Of a stretch of DNA of 64,000 bases, positions 22,923-32,649 are shown piece by piece; within the stretch, counting starts at the first letter, position 1; every line of letters starts with the position of its first letter. This DNA is from Coriobacteriia bacterium. GTDB taxonomy: Bacteria; Actinomycetota; Coriobacteriia; Anaerosomatales; Anaerosomataceae. Both the position numbers and the translations under genes were made by a program. Where the stretch lies: the NCBI GenBank assembly GCA_030652115.1, contig JAUSBK010000008.1:140236-204235 (forward strand), written 5' to 3'. Below the pieces are notes generated by a model, which was not told the DNA's origin, did no database searches, and saw nothing but the letters and a program-made list of their open reading frames with translations.

Positions 22923-24454
22923 GGACGGCGGCCGAGCCGTGCGCGTGCCGAGGCGGCCAGCTCGCGCGCGAACGCCCGCTCGTCAGCGCGCACCCCGCCG
23001 AGTGCGAGCAGGGCGAGCGCGTAGACCACCACGCCTGCCGCTCCTTCGGCAAGAAGCGCCCAGAACGTGGTGGGGAGCGCGAGCGTGACGCCCCAGACCG
23101 CGAGCGCCATCACGCCGGTGGCACCGGCGACCGGCAGCAGTGAGGCCCACGGCACGCGCCACGGCATGAACCGGCGGCTCTGGAGCCACGTGAGGCCCAC
23201 GAGCAGGACGTACGCGGCCGCTGCGGACCAGCCTGCGGCGATGTAGCCGTAGCGCGGCACGAAAGCGATCGTGAGCGCCACGTCGAGGGCGGCCGCCGCG
23301 AGCGTGTTGGCCATGATGAGCTTCGAGCGCTTGTGGATGGTGAGTCCCGCCGAGCCGAGTTGCACCAGGCCGCCGAGGAGCGTGGCCGCCGCGATGACGC
23401 CGAGCACCGGGTAACCGCTGCGGTACTGCTCGCCGGTGAAGACCCACATGAAGTCCCGCGCGATCACCGCGAGCCCGGCCAGTAGCGGCACCGTCACCAG
23501 CGCGAAGTACCGCGTGAACTGCGACTGCATCTTGGCCGCGGTGTCCTGGCCGTGCTCCTCGAAGTTCTGGATGAGCACGGGGAGCATCGTCATGATCAGC
23601 GGCAGCGTGAGCAGCTGGATGATCTTCTCGCCGAGGCCGTAGGCGGTGGAGTACACGCCCACTTCGGCGGTGCCCCGCGCCCACTCGATCACGTACCGGT
23701 CGAGGAAGCCGAGCGCCCACAGCGCCGCACCCGCGGGGACGAGCGGCGCGCCAAAGGCCACGAGCTCGGCGAACGTGCTGCGGCTCACTTCGGCAGGGGA
23801 GAGCGAGCCGTCGGCGCGGAGCTTCACGAGCGCCCACGGGATCACGATGGCGCTTCCCACCGCCACACCGGCGAAGATGCCCGCAGCGCCCCAGCCGAGG
23901 ACGCCCACGAACACGACCGCGAGCGCGTTGGTGAGCAGTGTGGCCGTGATCGAGATGCGCGCATAGTCCTTGGCGCGGTTGGCCGCGCGCAGGACCTCCA
24001 TGAAGACGAACAGCGAGTAGTTGCAGAAGAAGTACGCCGCCGAGACCGGCACGAGCCGTGCCACGAGCGGATCGATCGCGCCTGTTGCGAGCGTGCCCAC
24101 GCCGTAGATGAGCGCTGCCACCAGTCCGAGCATCGCGATGACCGACCACACCACCGTGGCGATGTAGCTCCCGAGCGCGCCGTGTTTCTTGCTCGGCCAG
24201 TAGAAGCGCAGCGCGGCCGAGGCGATGGATTCGGCGGCCACGCGCGCGCCGAGCACCAACATGGCGTTGATCACGTAAAACGCGCCGTAGTCGGCGGCGT
24301 CGATCACCCGCGTGAAGAGCGGCACGGTGACAAGCGAGGTGAGCGCAGGCACGAAGCGTACCGGCAGGTAGCGCGCCGCGTCCGAGCCGGCGAGCCGCAA
24401 GGCCTGCTTGAGCAGCCCGCTGTCGCTGTGCTCGGCGGGTCGTTCCTCGTCCAC
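22919..24454 (-). CDS. Polysaccharide flippase (Wzx/MOP superfamily)
   Basis: Polytopic protein of about 12-14 membrane segments, probably exporting lipid-linked oligosaccharide. The start at GTG 24454 is preceded by GGGAGGGA, giving 511 residues. A longer frame to 24571 exists but its extra 39 residues look non-coding. The N-terminal YLPVRFVPALTSLVTVPLFTRVID and AADYGAFYVI fit the family. Its stop codon overlaps the stop of the L,D-transpeptidase gene head-on through one shared CTAG. Confidence 0.88.
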   Translation of the reverse strand: MDEERPAEHSDSGLLKQALRLAGSDAARYLPVRFVPALTSLVTVPLFTRVIDAADYGAFYVINAMLVLGARVAAESIASAALRFYWPSKKHGALGSYIATVVWSVIAMLGLVAALIYGVGTLATGAIDPLVARLVPVSAAYFFCNYSLFVFMEVLRAANRAKDYARISITATLLTNALAVVFVGVLGWGAAGIFAGVAVGSAIVIPWALVKLRADGSLSPAEVSRSTFAELVAFGAPLVPAGAALWALGFLDRYVIEWARGTAEVGVYSTAYGLGEKIIQLLTLPLIMTMLPVLIQNFEEHGQDTAAKMQSQFTRYFALVTVPLLAGLAVIARDFMWVFTGEQYRSGYPVLGVIAAATLLGGLVQLGSAGLTIHKRSKLIMANTLAAAALDVALTIAFVPRYGYIAAGWSAAAAYVLLVGLTWLQSRRFMPWRVPWASLLPVAGATGVMALAVWGVTLALPTTFWALLAEGAAGVVVYALALLALGGVRADERAFARELAASARARLGRRP

Positions 24455-24580
24455 GCGTCCCTCCCGGTGGTGGCTCGGTGTCGTAGCGGCGCACTGCGCT
24501 TCGGCGCGCCGCGGCGCCGATGCTATGCTACCAGGTGGCCCGGCCGGCGCACGCTCCGGCCCCGATCCCACAGGTGAGCG

Positions 24581-25948
24581 GTGAACGTACCTTCGGCCGG
24601 TGTCACACCCGGCGGCGACATACCCGCACGCGAGACAGTGCAGCGCTGGACGGCTCTCGGGCTGGTGGCGCTCGTCGCTGCGGCGGCGCTCGACATCAGC
24701 GGCCGTGTGGCCGAAGTCGGCCCGGCGCGCTTCACTGTCTACCAGCTGCTCGCACTCGCACTCACGCTCGTGACGGTGTGGCAGCTCGTGCGCGAGCGTT
24801 CCGGCGTGCCCAGGACGCCGCTCAACTTGCCGCTCGTGGCGTTCCTCGGCACGGCGGCGCTGTCGCTCGTCTTCGCCACCGAGCTCGCGCCCGCTGTCGT
24901 GCAGCTCGCGAGCCTCACCTCGAGCGTGGTGCTCGTGCTCGTGGTGGCCGTGCTCGTGCGCTCGCCGAAGCAGGGTGCGCTTGTGGTGGGCGGCGTGCTC
25001 GCCGTTGCGGCCGTCTTTGGCGTGCTTGCGGTGCTCGAGTGGGCCGACGTGTTCTCGGTGCAGCCGGACGTCTTCTTCACGCCCGGGTACGGCATCCGCG
25101 CACGGGTGACCTTCCTCGATCCGAACATCCTCGCCTCGTTCCTCATGAGCGCGATCCTGCTCGCCGCACCGCTTCTAGCACTCGCGCCGATGAAGCGTTC
25201 GTGGCGCGTGGCCGGCGTGCTTGCCGCCGTGGTGGCGCTCGCGGGACTCGCGGCCACCTACTCGCGTGGCGGGCTGGGCGGCGTGGTGATCGGCCTTGTG
25301 GCGGTGGCGGCGCTCATGCGTGCCCCGCGCCGCGTGCGTGCGGCCTTCGTCGCCGTGATGCTGGCGGCCATCGTGATCGTCGGCGTGCTCGTCTTCGACG
25401 CGCAGTGGGTCGAGGAGAACGTGGTGGCAGCGGGGGAGACCGGCTCGGCCACCAACCGCGTCTACATGGTGGAGGGCGCGCTCGCGATGTGGCGGGACCA
25501 TCCCTTCGGCGTGGGGCTCGACAACTACCAGCTCGTGTATCCCGCGTACCGCGATCCGCGCGCCGACGCGGGCATCACCGAGTCGCACACGGCGTACGTG
25601 ACCGTGCTCGCCGAGATGGGCTTTCTCGGCCTGCTCGCGTTCCTGTGGGTGCTCGGCGCGTTCTTTCTGCGCACGGCGCTTCCGGCCGCACGTCGCGCGC
25701 GCGACGTGACGCTGCATGCCCTTGCAGCTGGCGCGTTCGCCGCAGCCCTCGCGCTCGCGGCCCAGGCGTTCACCTACAGCCTCGAGGCGTCCAAGTTCTG
25801 GTGGTTCGCCATCGGCCTCGGCGTGGCGGCGTGGCGGATGGTTGCCGCCGAAGCCGATCCGGCGTCTTCGGCGCCACTTGGCGCGGTGCCCGGTGGCGGT
25901 CCGCGTCCGCATGCGAAGCCCGCGGAACGGGAACTCTCTCTCACGTAG
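24581..25948 (+). CDS. O-antigen ligase/polymerase-like membrane protein (1)
   Basis: The 455 residues have about 11-12 membrane segments and the Wzy/WaaL-type pattern: the LAATYSRGGLGGVVIGLVA stretch, a periplasmic loop with NRVYMVEGALAMWRDHPFGVGLDNYQ, and HTAYVTVLAEMGFLGLL. Either a polymerase or a ligase of surface glycan; the two cannot be told apart by sequence alone. It diverges from the flippase and is 22 nt upstream of the PNP gene. A relative is encoded at 28.3-29.7 kb. Confidence 0.85.
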   Translation: MNVPSAGVTPGGDIPARETVQRWTALGLVALVAAAALDISGRVAEVGPARFTVYQLLALALTLVTVWQLVRERSGVPRTPLNLPLVAFLGTAALSLVFATELAPAVVQLASLTSSVVLVLVVAVLVRSPKQGALVVGGVLAVAAVFGVLAVLEWADVFSVQPDVFFTPGYGIRARVTFLDPNILASFLMSAILLAAPLLALAPMKRSWRVAGVLAAVVALAGLAATYSRGGLGGVVIGLVAVAALMRAPRRVRAAFVAVMLAAIVIVGVLVFDAQWVEENVVAAGETGSATNRVYMVEGALAMWRDHPFGVGLDNYQLVYPAYRDPRADAGITESHTAYVTVLAEMGFLGLLAFLWVLGAFFLRTALPAARRARDVTLHALAAGAFAAALALAAQAFTYSLEASKFWWFAIGLGVAAWRMVAAEADPASSAPLGAVPGGGPRPHAKPAERELSLT

Positions 25949-25970
25949 GCCGCGCACGAAGGGAGCACCG

Positions 25971-26786
25971 ATGCTGCACGACACGCTGAGCATCCCGGAG
26001 GCCGATGTCGCCCGCGTCCGTGAGGTCTCGCCCGCACCACGGGTGGCGCTCGTTCTTGGCTCGGGGCTCTCCGGGCTTGCCGATATGGCCGAAGACGCCT
26101 CGCGCATCCCGTATACCGACCTCGAGGGCTTCCCAAAGGTGGGCAACGTAGCTGGCCACGCGGGCCAGCTCGTGTGCGCCACGCTCGAGGGCGTGCAGGT
26201 CATCATGTTCCAGGGCCGCGTGCACCAGTACCAGGGCGTGAGCGCGCTCGAGGCCGCCTACCCGGCGCGCCTGGCCGCTGCGCTCGGCTGCGAGATCCTC
26301 GTGGTCACCAACGCGTCGGGCGGCATCTCCGCGCACCTCGACACGGGCAACATCGTGCTCATCTCGGACCACATCAACCTGATGGGCACCAACCCGCTCA
26401 TCGGCTGGACGGGCCCGGAAGGCGGCGTGCCGTTCGTGCCGATGCGCGACGCCTACGACGCTGATCTGCGCGCCAAGGCGTACCTCGCTGCTTCGGCAGA
26501 AGACGTGATGCTCCACGACGGCGTGTACGCCGGCCTCCTCGGCCCGAGCTACGAGACGCCCGCCGAGGTGGCGTACCTGCGCACCACCGGCGCCGACGTG
26601 GTGGGCATGTCGACCGTGCCCGAAGTGATCGCGGCGCGTGCGCTGGGCCTGCGTGTTCTCGGTTTCTCGCTCGTCACCAACATGGCGGCGGGCGTGGGGC
26701 TTTCGCACGCCGAGGTGCTCGAGGCCGGGCGCCTTGCGGCCGATGACCTCACGCGCCTGATGCTTGCTATACTACGAGCGCTGTAA
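25971..26786 (+). CDS. Purine nucleoside phosphorylase (PNP/MTAP family)
   Basis: Phosphorolysis of purine nucleosides. The start at ATG 25971 after AAGGGAG gives 271 residues. Visible are LVLGSGLSGLADM (phosphate loop), GHAGQL, FQGRVHQYQG, VVTNASGGI and LVTNMAAGVGL. The Asn in VTNMAAG is typical of 6-oxopurine enzymes and contrasts with the Asp of adenosine/MTA-specific members. Neighbouring ahcY and the nearby mtnA suggest a link to S-adenosylmethionine by-product salvage, perhaps through methylthioinosine (inference). Confidence 0.92.
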   Translation: MLHDTLSIPEADVARVREVSPAPRVALVLGSGLSGLADMAEDASRIPYTDLEGFPKVGNVAGHAGQLVCATLEGVQVIMFQGRVHQYQGVSALEAAYPARLAAALGCEILVVTNASGGISAHLDTGNIVLISDHINLMGTNPLIGWTGPEGGVPFVPMRDAYDADLRAKAYLAASAEDVMLHDGVYAGLLGPSYETPAEVAYLRTTGADVVGMSTVPEVIAARALGLRVLGFSLVTNMAAGVGLSHAEVLEAGRLAADDLTRLMLAILRAL

Positions 26787-26812
26787 GCAGTCGCCGGCAC
26801 CCCGGGCCGGCG
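26765..26812 (+). promoter_or_regulatory. Extended -10 promoter and leader hairpin for ahcY
   Basis: TGC-TATACT (26765-26773) is an extended -10 element lying in the last codons of the PNP gene. Downstream, CGCCGGC (26792-26798) pairs with GCCGGCG (26806-26812), followed by TTT. The hairpin may terminate PNP transcripts weakly or be part of the short ahcY leader. Confidence 0.5.
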
Positions 26813-26832
26813 TTTCGTATGAGAGGAACACC

Positions 26833-28092
26833 ATGGATCACCACGTGAAAGACCCTGCGCTGGCCGCTGCCGGTAAGGCGCGCATCGAGTGGGCCGACGC
26901 CGATATGCCGGTGCTCGCGAGCATCCGCGATCGCTTCGAGGAAGAGAAGCCGCTTGCCGGCGTTCGGATCGCCGCCTGCCTGCACGTGACCACCGAGACC
27001 GCCAACCTGATGCGTACGCTCAAGGCCGGCGGCGCGGATTGCGTCCTGTGCGCCAGCAACCCGCTCTCCACGCAAGACGACGTTGCCGCCGCGCTCGTGA
27101 GCGAGTACGGCATCCGCACCTACGCCATCAAGGGCGAGGATACCGAGAGCTACTACGCGCACATCGACGCCGCGATCGCTTTCAAGCCGCAGATCACGAT
27201 GGACGATGGCGCCGACGTGGTGGGCCGCATCCACGCCAAGTTCCCCGAGGCGCTCGAGGGGATCCTCGGCGGTACCGAGGAGACCACCACCGGCGTGATC
27301 CGTCTGGCCGCAATGGCCGACGACGAGGCGCTCAAGTACCCGATTATCGCGGTGAACGAGGCCAACACCAAGCACCTCTTCGACAACAGGTACGGCACCG
27401 GCCAGTCCACGATCGACGGCATCATCCGCGCCACCAACCGCCTGATCGCCGGCCGCACCGTGGTCGTCTCCGGCTACGGCTGGTGTGGCCGCGGCATCGC
27501 GAGCCGTGCCGAGGGTCTGGGCGGCAACGTGATCATCTGCGAAGTCGACCCGCTCAAGGCGCTCGAAGCGGTCATGGACGGCTACCGCGTGATGCCGGCC
27601 GTTGAGGCCGCAGCGCAGGCCGACATCTGGATCACCGTGACCGGCGACATCAGCGTCATCGATTCGCCGGCCTTTGACGCCATGAAAGACGGCGCCATCA
27701 TCTGCAACTCCGGCCACTTCAACGTTGAGATCAACATCCCGCACCTGCGCAACGTTGCGGTCTCAAGCCGCGAGGTGCGCCCGCTTGTTGAGGAGTTCGT
27801 GCTCGCCGACGGCCGCAAGGTATTCCTGCTCGCCGACGGCCGCCTCGTGAACCTTTCGTGCGCCGAGGGCCACCCGGCCTCGGTCATGGACATGAGCTTT
27901 GCCAACCAGGCGCTCTGCGCCGAGTTCATGGTGGAGAACGCCGCCGACATGGAAGCCGGCGTGTACGAGGTGCCGGTGGAGATCGACGAGGAGATCGCCG
28001 CACTTAAGCTCGCGAGCATGGGCGTGGAGATCGACGTGCTTACCGAGGAGCAGGAGAAGTACCTGAGCTCCTGGCAGGAGGGCACGGTCTAG
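26833..28092 (+). CDS. ahcY: S-adenosylhomocysteine hydrolase, archaeal-type short form
   Basis: Hydrolyses S-adenosylhomocysteine (or S-inosylhomocysteine in some archaea) to the nucleoside and homocysteine. ATG 26833 after GAGAGG gives 419 residues. The form lacks the insertion of eukaryotic/proteobacterial enzymes. Visible are ETTTGVIRL, catalytic Lys and Asp in EANTKHLFDNRYGTGQST, and the NAD site SGYGWCGRGIASRA. The WCGRG and RYGTGQS forms are typical of archaeal-like enzymes. The true substrate is open because the neighbours are inosine-type enzymes. Confidence 0.93.
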   Translation: MDHHVKDPALAAAGKARIEWADADMPVLASIRDRFEEEKPLAGVRIAACLHVTTETANLMRTLKAGGADCVLCASNPLSTQDDVAAALVSEYGIRTYAIKGEDTESYYAHIDAAIAFKPQITMDDGADVVGRIHAKFPEALEGILGGTEETTTGVIRLAAMADDEALKYPIIAVNEANTKHLFDNRYGTGQSTIDGIIRATNRLIAGRTVVVSGYGWCGRGIASRAEGLGGNVIICEVDPLKALEAVMDGYRVMPAVEAAAQADIWITVTGDISVIDSPAFDAMKDGAIICNSGHFNVEINIPHLRNVAVSSREVRPLVEEFVLADGRKVFLLADGRLVNLSCAEGHPASVMDMSFANQALCAEFMVENAADMEAGVYEVPVEIDEEIAALKLASMGVEIDVLTEEQEKYLSSWQEGTV

Positions 28093-28118
28093 GTTTCAGC
28101 CACAACACGAGTTGCTGC

Positions 28119-28150
28119 CGAAGGGGCGGGCCGAGAGGCTCGCCCCTTCG
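28119..28150. terminator. Bidirectional-looking hairpin after ahcY
   Basis: Left arm 28119-28132 (CGAAGGGGCGGGCC) pairs with 28137-28150 over 14 bp with one G-U and a GAGA loop. It lies 27 nt after ahcY. The convergent membrane-protein gene ends further downstream, so the hairpin could stop transcription from both sides. No strong U-run. Confidence 0.7.
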
Positions 28151-28160
28151 TGTTGGGCGG

Positions 28161-28294
28161 GCGTGCGGGAGTCCCGCGAAAGGGCGACATGCGAGCGTGC
28201 GGGAGTCCCGCGCTGCGTAGTCCTCGCCGGGGCCCCGCGGCGCCTCGGAGGGCATGCCTCCTCGGCGCCTTCCCCGGCTGCGGAGTGACTCCGC
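28161..28294. repeat. Cluster of short palindromic repeats
   Basis: GCGTGCGGGAGTCCCGCG occurs twice exactly (28161-28178 and 28195-28212); each copy holds a perfect GCGGGA-G-TCCCGC palindrome. A different palindrome, GCGGAGT-G-ACTCCGC, lies at 28280-28294, and an imperfect one around 28237-28268 includes GGCGCC arms. The whole stretch between convergent ahcY and the ligase-like gene is palindrome-rich and has no supportable gene. Confidence 0.7.
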
Positions 28295-28315
28295 GCAGGA
28301 CCCCGCACGTCCGCC

Positions 28316-29737
28316 CTACGCCCCGCCCGTTGCCCTTCGGTGCGCTGCCAGGAAGTCGGCGCCCACGAGCGCGGCTACGATCCACAGGCTTTCGAAGAAG
28401 ATGAACGTGTTGAAGAGCGCCATCACGCTGACGGCCGCCATCGCGGCGAGTCCCGCGGGCGCGAGCGGCTCGTGACCCGCGCGGAGCGACTGCACGAGCA
28501 AGTAGAGCAGGCCGCCGGCCAGCACCACTTCGGCAAGCAGGCCGAGCACGCCCACTTCGGCGGGTACCGAGAACGGCATCTGGTGCCCGTCGGTCACCGG
28601 GTCGATCGTCACGCGGCTGTCGGCGTAGCCGGGGTACGCCGCGCGGAACGCCTGGATGCCCACGCCGGTCACGGGGTGGTCGGCGAACATCTCGATCGAG
28701 ACCTCGGAGAGGTAGACGCGGTCCATCGCCGAGGCATCGGTGGTGAAGTCCACGATCGAGTATGCGCGCTCGCCCACGCCGGGGATCACGAGCACGAGCG
28801 CGAAGAGCGCCACGAGGCCCACGAGGAACGCCACGCGCTCGCGCGCACGCCGGATGAGGAGCGCGCCGAGGACGACCGCGCCCACCACGATGCCCACGAG
28901 CGCCGCGCGCGAGAACGAGACGCCGATGCCCGCGAGCGCGAGCGCCACGGCGCCCGCGTAGAGCGCCTGGTGCGCGAGGCGCGAGGTGGAAAACGCGCGC
29001 TCGGCGGCGAAGAGCGCGGAGAGCACGAGCAGGAGCGCCATCGTGTTGGGGTTATCGAAGAAGCCGGAGGCGCGGACCACTTCGGCGGACTCGGCGAAGG
29101 TCTCCGTGGCGCGCATCACTTCGAGGGGAAAACCGCTCACGAACGCCTGGCCGAGTGCCGCGACCGCCGAGACCGTGCCGGCGGCGATCGTGGCGAGCGT
29201 GATGTCGCCGCGTCCGGTCTCGGTGCGCGCCGCGCGCGAAAGGACGAAGTACGCGCCCACGAGGAACGCCAGGTGCAGGATGCCCACGCCGGAGAGCGAG
29301 AGCGAGTAGGACAGCGGCACCGAGAGCGCGGCGGCGGCGAGGAAGACGAGGATGCCGAGGTCCCAGGCGCTCAAAGCGCGCCAGTTCGGCAGGGCGCGTG
29401 GTTTGGCGCGCAGCCAGCGGAGCGCCGCGCCGGCCACCACGGCCACGACCACAACGCGTGAGACTGAAAGCGAGAACGGCACGTGCGTGATGTAGCCGTA
29501 CGCGTCGAGCGCCGAGCAGCCGATGAAGAGCACCACGCTCGCGCGCTCGTCGGCAAGGCAAAGCAGCGCGGCAGCGGCGGCGAACACGGTGAGGCTGGCG
29601 CCGTATCCCGCCCACTCGTGTGCCGCGAACGCCCACACGAAGAGGGTGCCGAGCAGGACCCACGCCACACCCAACGCCGACGGGCGGTCAGCCCAGGGCG
29701 TGCGCTCGATCTCGGCTGGGGTGGCGGGCTCGGTCAC
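28316..29737 (-). CDS. O-antigen ligase/polymerase-like membrane protein (2)
   Basis: The 473 residues have about 11-12 membrane segments. GTG start with AGGAG 6 nt upstream. The family pattern is visible: SGFFDNPNTMALLLVLSALF, GVSFSRAALVGIVVGAVVL, and the extracytoplasmic loop MDRVYLSEVSIEMFADHPVTGVGIQAF. It parallels the protein at 24.6 kb but is clearly diverged, so one may polymerise and the other ligate. The gene is divergent from the YefM/YoeB pair. Confidence 0.84.
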   Translation of the reverse strand: MTEPATPAEIERTPWADRPSALGVAWVLLGTLFVWAFAAHEWAGYGASLTVFAAAAALLCLADERASVVLFIGCSALDAYGYITHVPFSLSVSRVVVVAVVAGAALRWLRAKPRALPNWRALSAWDLGILVFLAAAALSVPLSYSLSLSGVGILHLAFLVGAYFVLSRAARTETGRGDITLATIAAGTVSAVAALGQAFVSGFPLEVMRATETFAESAEVVRASGFFDNPNTMALLLVLSALFAAERAFSTSRLAHQALYAGAVALALAGIGVSFSRAALVGIVVGAVVLGALLIRRARERVAFLVGLVALFALVLVIPGVGERAYSIVDFTTDASAMDRVYLSEVSIEMFADHPVTGVGIQAFRAAYPGYADSRVTIDPVTDGHQMPFSVPAEVGVLGLLAEVVLAGGLLYLLVQSLRAGHEPLAPAGLAAMAAVSVMALFNTFIFFESLWIVAALVGADFLAAHRRATGGA

Positions 29738-29809
29738 GCGCGTCTCCTGAAGGCGGCGGTCACGTCCCCGCGATTGTAGCGCAGGCGGGGGACGTGTCCC
29801 GGCAGAGCG

Positions 29810-29850
29810 TTGACCGGCTGATGTCAGAGGCGTACGGTATCACGTACGTG
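29810..29850 (+). promoter_or_regulatory. Promoter with paired CGTACG operators for the yefM-yoeB pair
   Basis: TTGACC (29810-29815), 17-nt spacer, TACGGT (29833-29838). Two CGTACG palindromes (29831-29836 and 29843-29848, the second inside the 10-bp palindrome CACGTACGTG) overlap or flank the -10, with centres 12 bp apart. In E. coli, YefM-YoeB binds a long and a short palindrome with TGTACA cores also spaced 12 bp, so autoregulation here is strongly suggested. Confidence 0.75.
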
Positions 29851-29864
29851 AAGGGAGCGTGCAC

Positions 29865-30110
29865 ATGACCACCAACTACACCGCCACCGAGGCGCGCAAG
29901 CAGCTCTACGGGCTCGTCGACCGCGTGCAGGAGACGCACGAGCCGGTGTGGATCACCGGCAAGCGGGGGAGCGCGGTGCTGGTTTCCGAAGAGGACTGGC
30001 GCGCGGTCCAGGAGACGCTCCACCTCGTCTCGATTCCCGGCATGCGCGAGTCGATCCTCGAGGGGATGGCCACGCCGGTCGATGAGCTTGCCGACGAGCT
30101 CGACTGGTGA
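29865..30110 (+). CDS. yefM: Antitoxin, Phd/YefM family
   Basis: ATG 29865 lies 7 nt after AAGGGAG (the GTG at 29859 is too close), giving 81 residues. The N-terminal DNA-binding fold shows YTATEARKQLYGLVDRVQE and VWITGKRGSAVLVSEEDW. The acidic C-terminus (VDELADELDW) is the expected toxin-neutralising tail. It overlaps the toxin start by 4 nt. Likely represses its own promoter together with the toxin. Confidence 0.93.
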   Translation: MTTNYTATEARKQLYGLVDRVQETHEPVWITGKRGSAVLVSEEDWRAVQETLHLVSIPGMRESILEGMATPVDELADELDW

Positions 30111-30364
30111 GCTGGCGCCTCGTCTACACCAAGGCCGCGCAGAAGGATGCACGGCGGCTTGCCGAGGCGGGTTTGCGGCCCAGGGCCGAGGCGCTGCTCG
30201 CGGTGCTCGCCGAGGACCCGTACGCTCCGCCGTTCGAGAAGCTCGTGGGGGATCTCGCCGGCGCGTGCTCGCGGAGGATCACCATCCAGCATCGGCTCAT
30301 ATATCAGGTGCTCGATGCCGAGCGGGTCGTGAAGGTGCTCCGAATGTGGAGCCACTACGAGTAG
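30107..30364 (+). CDS. yoeB: Toxin, YoeB/Txe family mRNA endonuclease
   Basis: RelE-superfamily ribosome-dependent RNase. The 85 residues are almost exactly YoeB length. Visible are the ARRLAE helix, FEKLVGDLAGACSRRITIQHRLIYQVL, and the C-terminal WSHYE, in which H83 and Y84 match the catalytic His and Tyr at the end of E. coli YoeB. GTG start coupled to yefM by a GTGA overlap. All catalytic residues seem intact, so the toxin should be active. Confidence 0.94.
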   Translation: MSWRLVYTKAAQKDARRLAEAGLRPRAEALLAVLAEDPYAPPFEKLVGDLAGACSRRITIQHRLIYQVLDAERVVKVLRMWSHYE

Positions 30365-30463
30365 CACGACCTCGCGCACCGCGCGGTGGCCCACTCGCAC
30401 TCGGCTATACTGAGTGACCGGTTCGCACGCGGCACCTCCGAGCACACGACTGGAGTCGATCCG

Positions 30464-31693
<1,230 letters not shown>

Positions 31694-31703
31694 GGGCGCG
31701 GCG

Positions 31704-32615
31704 GTGGACTACGGCAGTCTCCTGGGAGTCATCGGCGGCGTGATCGCGCTCGTGGCCGTCGGTGTGGTGCTGCGCGTGACCGGACTGCTCACTGCAGACG
31801 ACGCTCGGCCGCTCAACACGGTGCTCATCTGGGTCGCGCTGCCTGCGCTCATCTTCAGCGCAGTGAAGGGGTCGCCTCTCGATCCCTCGTTCGCGCTGTT
31901 GCCGGCCATCGGATGGCTGGTCGTGCTATTCGGCCTCGCGGTGGCCTGGGGGCTCGTCAAGCTCCTCAAACTGGAGGGACCAACAGCCGGCGCGTTCATC
32001 ATGGTGGCCGTCTTCGGGAACACCGCATACGTCGGGTATCCGGTGGCATCCGCGCTGCTTGGCGACTCAGGACTCGTTCGCGCCATCTTCTCCGACGTCT
32101 TCGGCAATACCGCGGCGGTCATCTCCCTCGGCACGATCGTGGCGAGTCACTACGGCGCGCACGACGTGAAGGTCAACCCGCTGAAGGAGATCGTGACCTT
32201 CCCGCCGTTCATCGCGCTGGCCCTCGCGCTTGTGCTGCATTCGGTTCCGATTCCGGATCTGGTGACATCCTGGTTAGATGCCCTCGGTAAGATCGTCGTG
32301 CCGGTGATCATGATCTCGGTGGGCCTCACACTCAAGCCGCGAGCCCTGCGCGGGCATCTCGGGCGTGCGTCGATAGTGGCGTTCATGAAGCTCATCGTGC
32401 TGCCGCTCGTGGCACTTGTGCTCGGACTTCTGCTGCTGCCCGATCCGGCGTCGCGGCGCATCGCCGTGCTGGAGGCGGGCGTGCCCACGATGATGCTCAT
32501 CATGATCATGGGGCTCAGATTCAAGCTCGATGTGGATTTCATCGCCTCGGCGATCCTGGTCACGATGTTGGGGTCCGTGCTGACGATTCCGCTGCTGCAG
32601 CTGCTCATCGGCTGA
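31704..32615 (+). CDS. AEC family transporter (auxin efflux carrier/malonate permease-like)
   Basis: The start at GTG 31704 after TAGGGGCG gives 303 residues with about ten membrane segments in two five-helix halves, each with a broken helix. Visible are LNTVLIWVALPALIFSAVKG and VAVFGNTAYVGYPVASALLG, the N-P/G signature region of the family. The substrate is unknown: bacterial members move organic acids or amino-acid-like anions. It follows mtnA by 10 nt, so a link to the salvage pathway is possible but unproven. Confidence 0.88.
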   Translation: MDYGSLLGVIGGVIALVAVGVVLRVTGLLTADDARPLNTVLIWVALPALIFSAVKGSPLDPSFALLPAIGWLVVLFGLAVAWGLVKLLKLEGPTAGAFIMVAVFGNTAYVGYPVASALLGDSGLVRAIFSDVFGNTAAVISLGTIVASHYGAHDVKVNPLKEIVTFPPFIALALALVLHSVPIPDLVTSWLDALGKIVVPVIMISVGLTLKPRALRGHLGRASIVAFMKLIVLPLVALVLGLLLLPDPASRRIAVLEAGVPTMMLIMIMGLRFKLDVDFIASAILVTMLGSVLTIPLLQLLIG

Positions 32616-32649
32616 GTGCGGCCGCTCCGCCGCCCCAGAAAGGGCGAGC

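Noticed and set aside
24455..24571. Longer flippase N-terminus
   Set aside because: The extra 39 residues are low-complexity and a strong GGGAGGGA site supports the GTG at 24454.
28340..29461. 373-codon forward frame opposite the second ligase-like gene
   Set aside because: Highly charged, repetitive Glu/Arg/His composition typical of a shadow of a membrane protein gene.
30386..30463. Longer mtnA starting at 30386
   Set aside because: The extra residues lie over the TATACT promoter box and lack family similarity; GGAG supports 30464.
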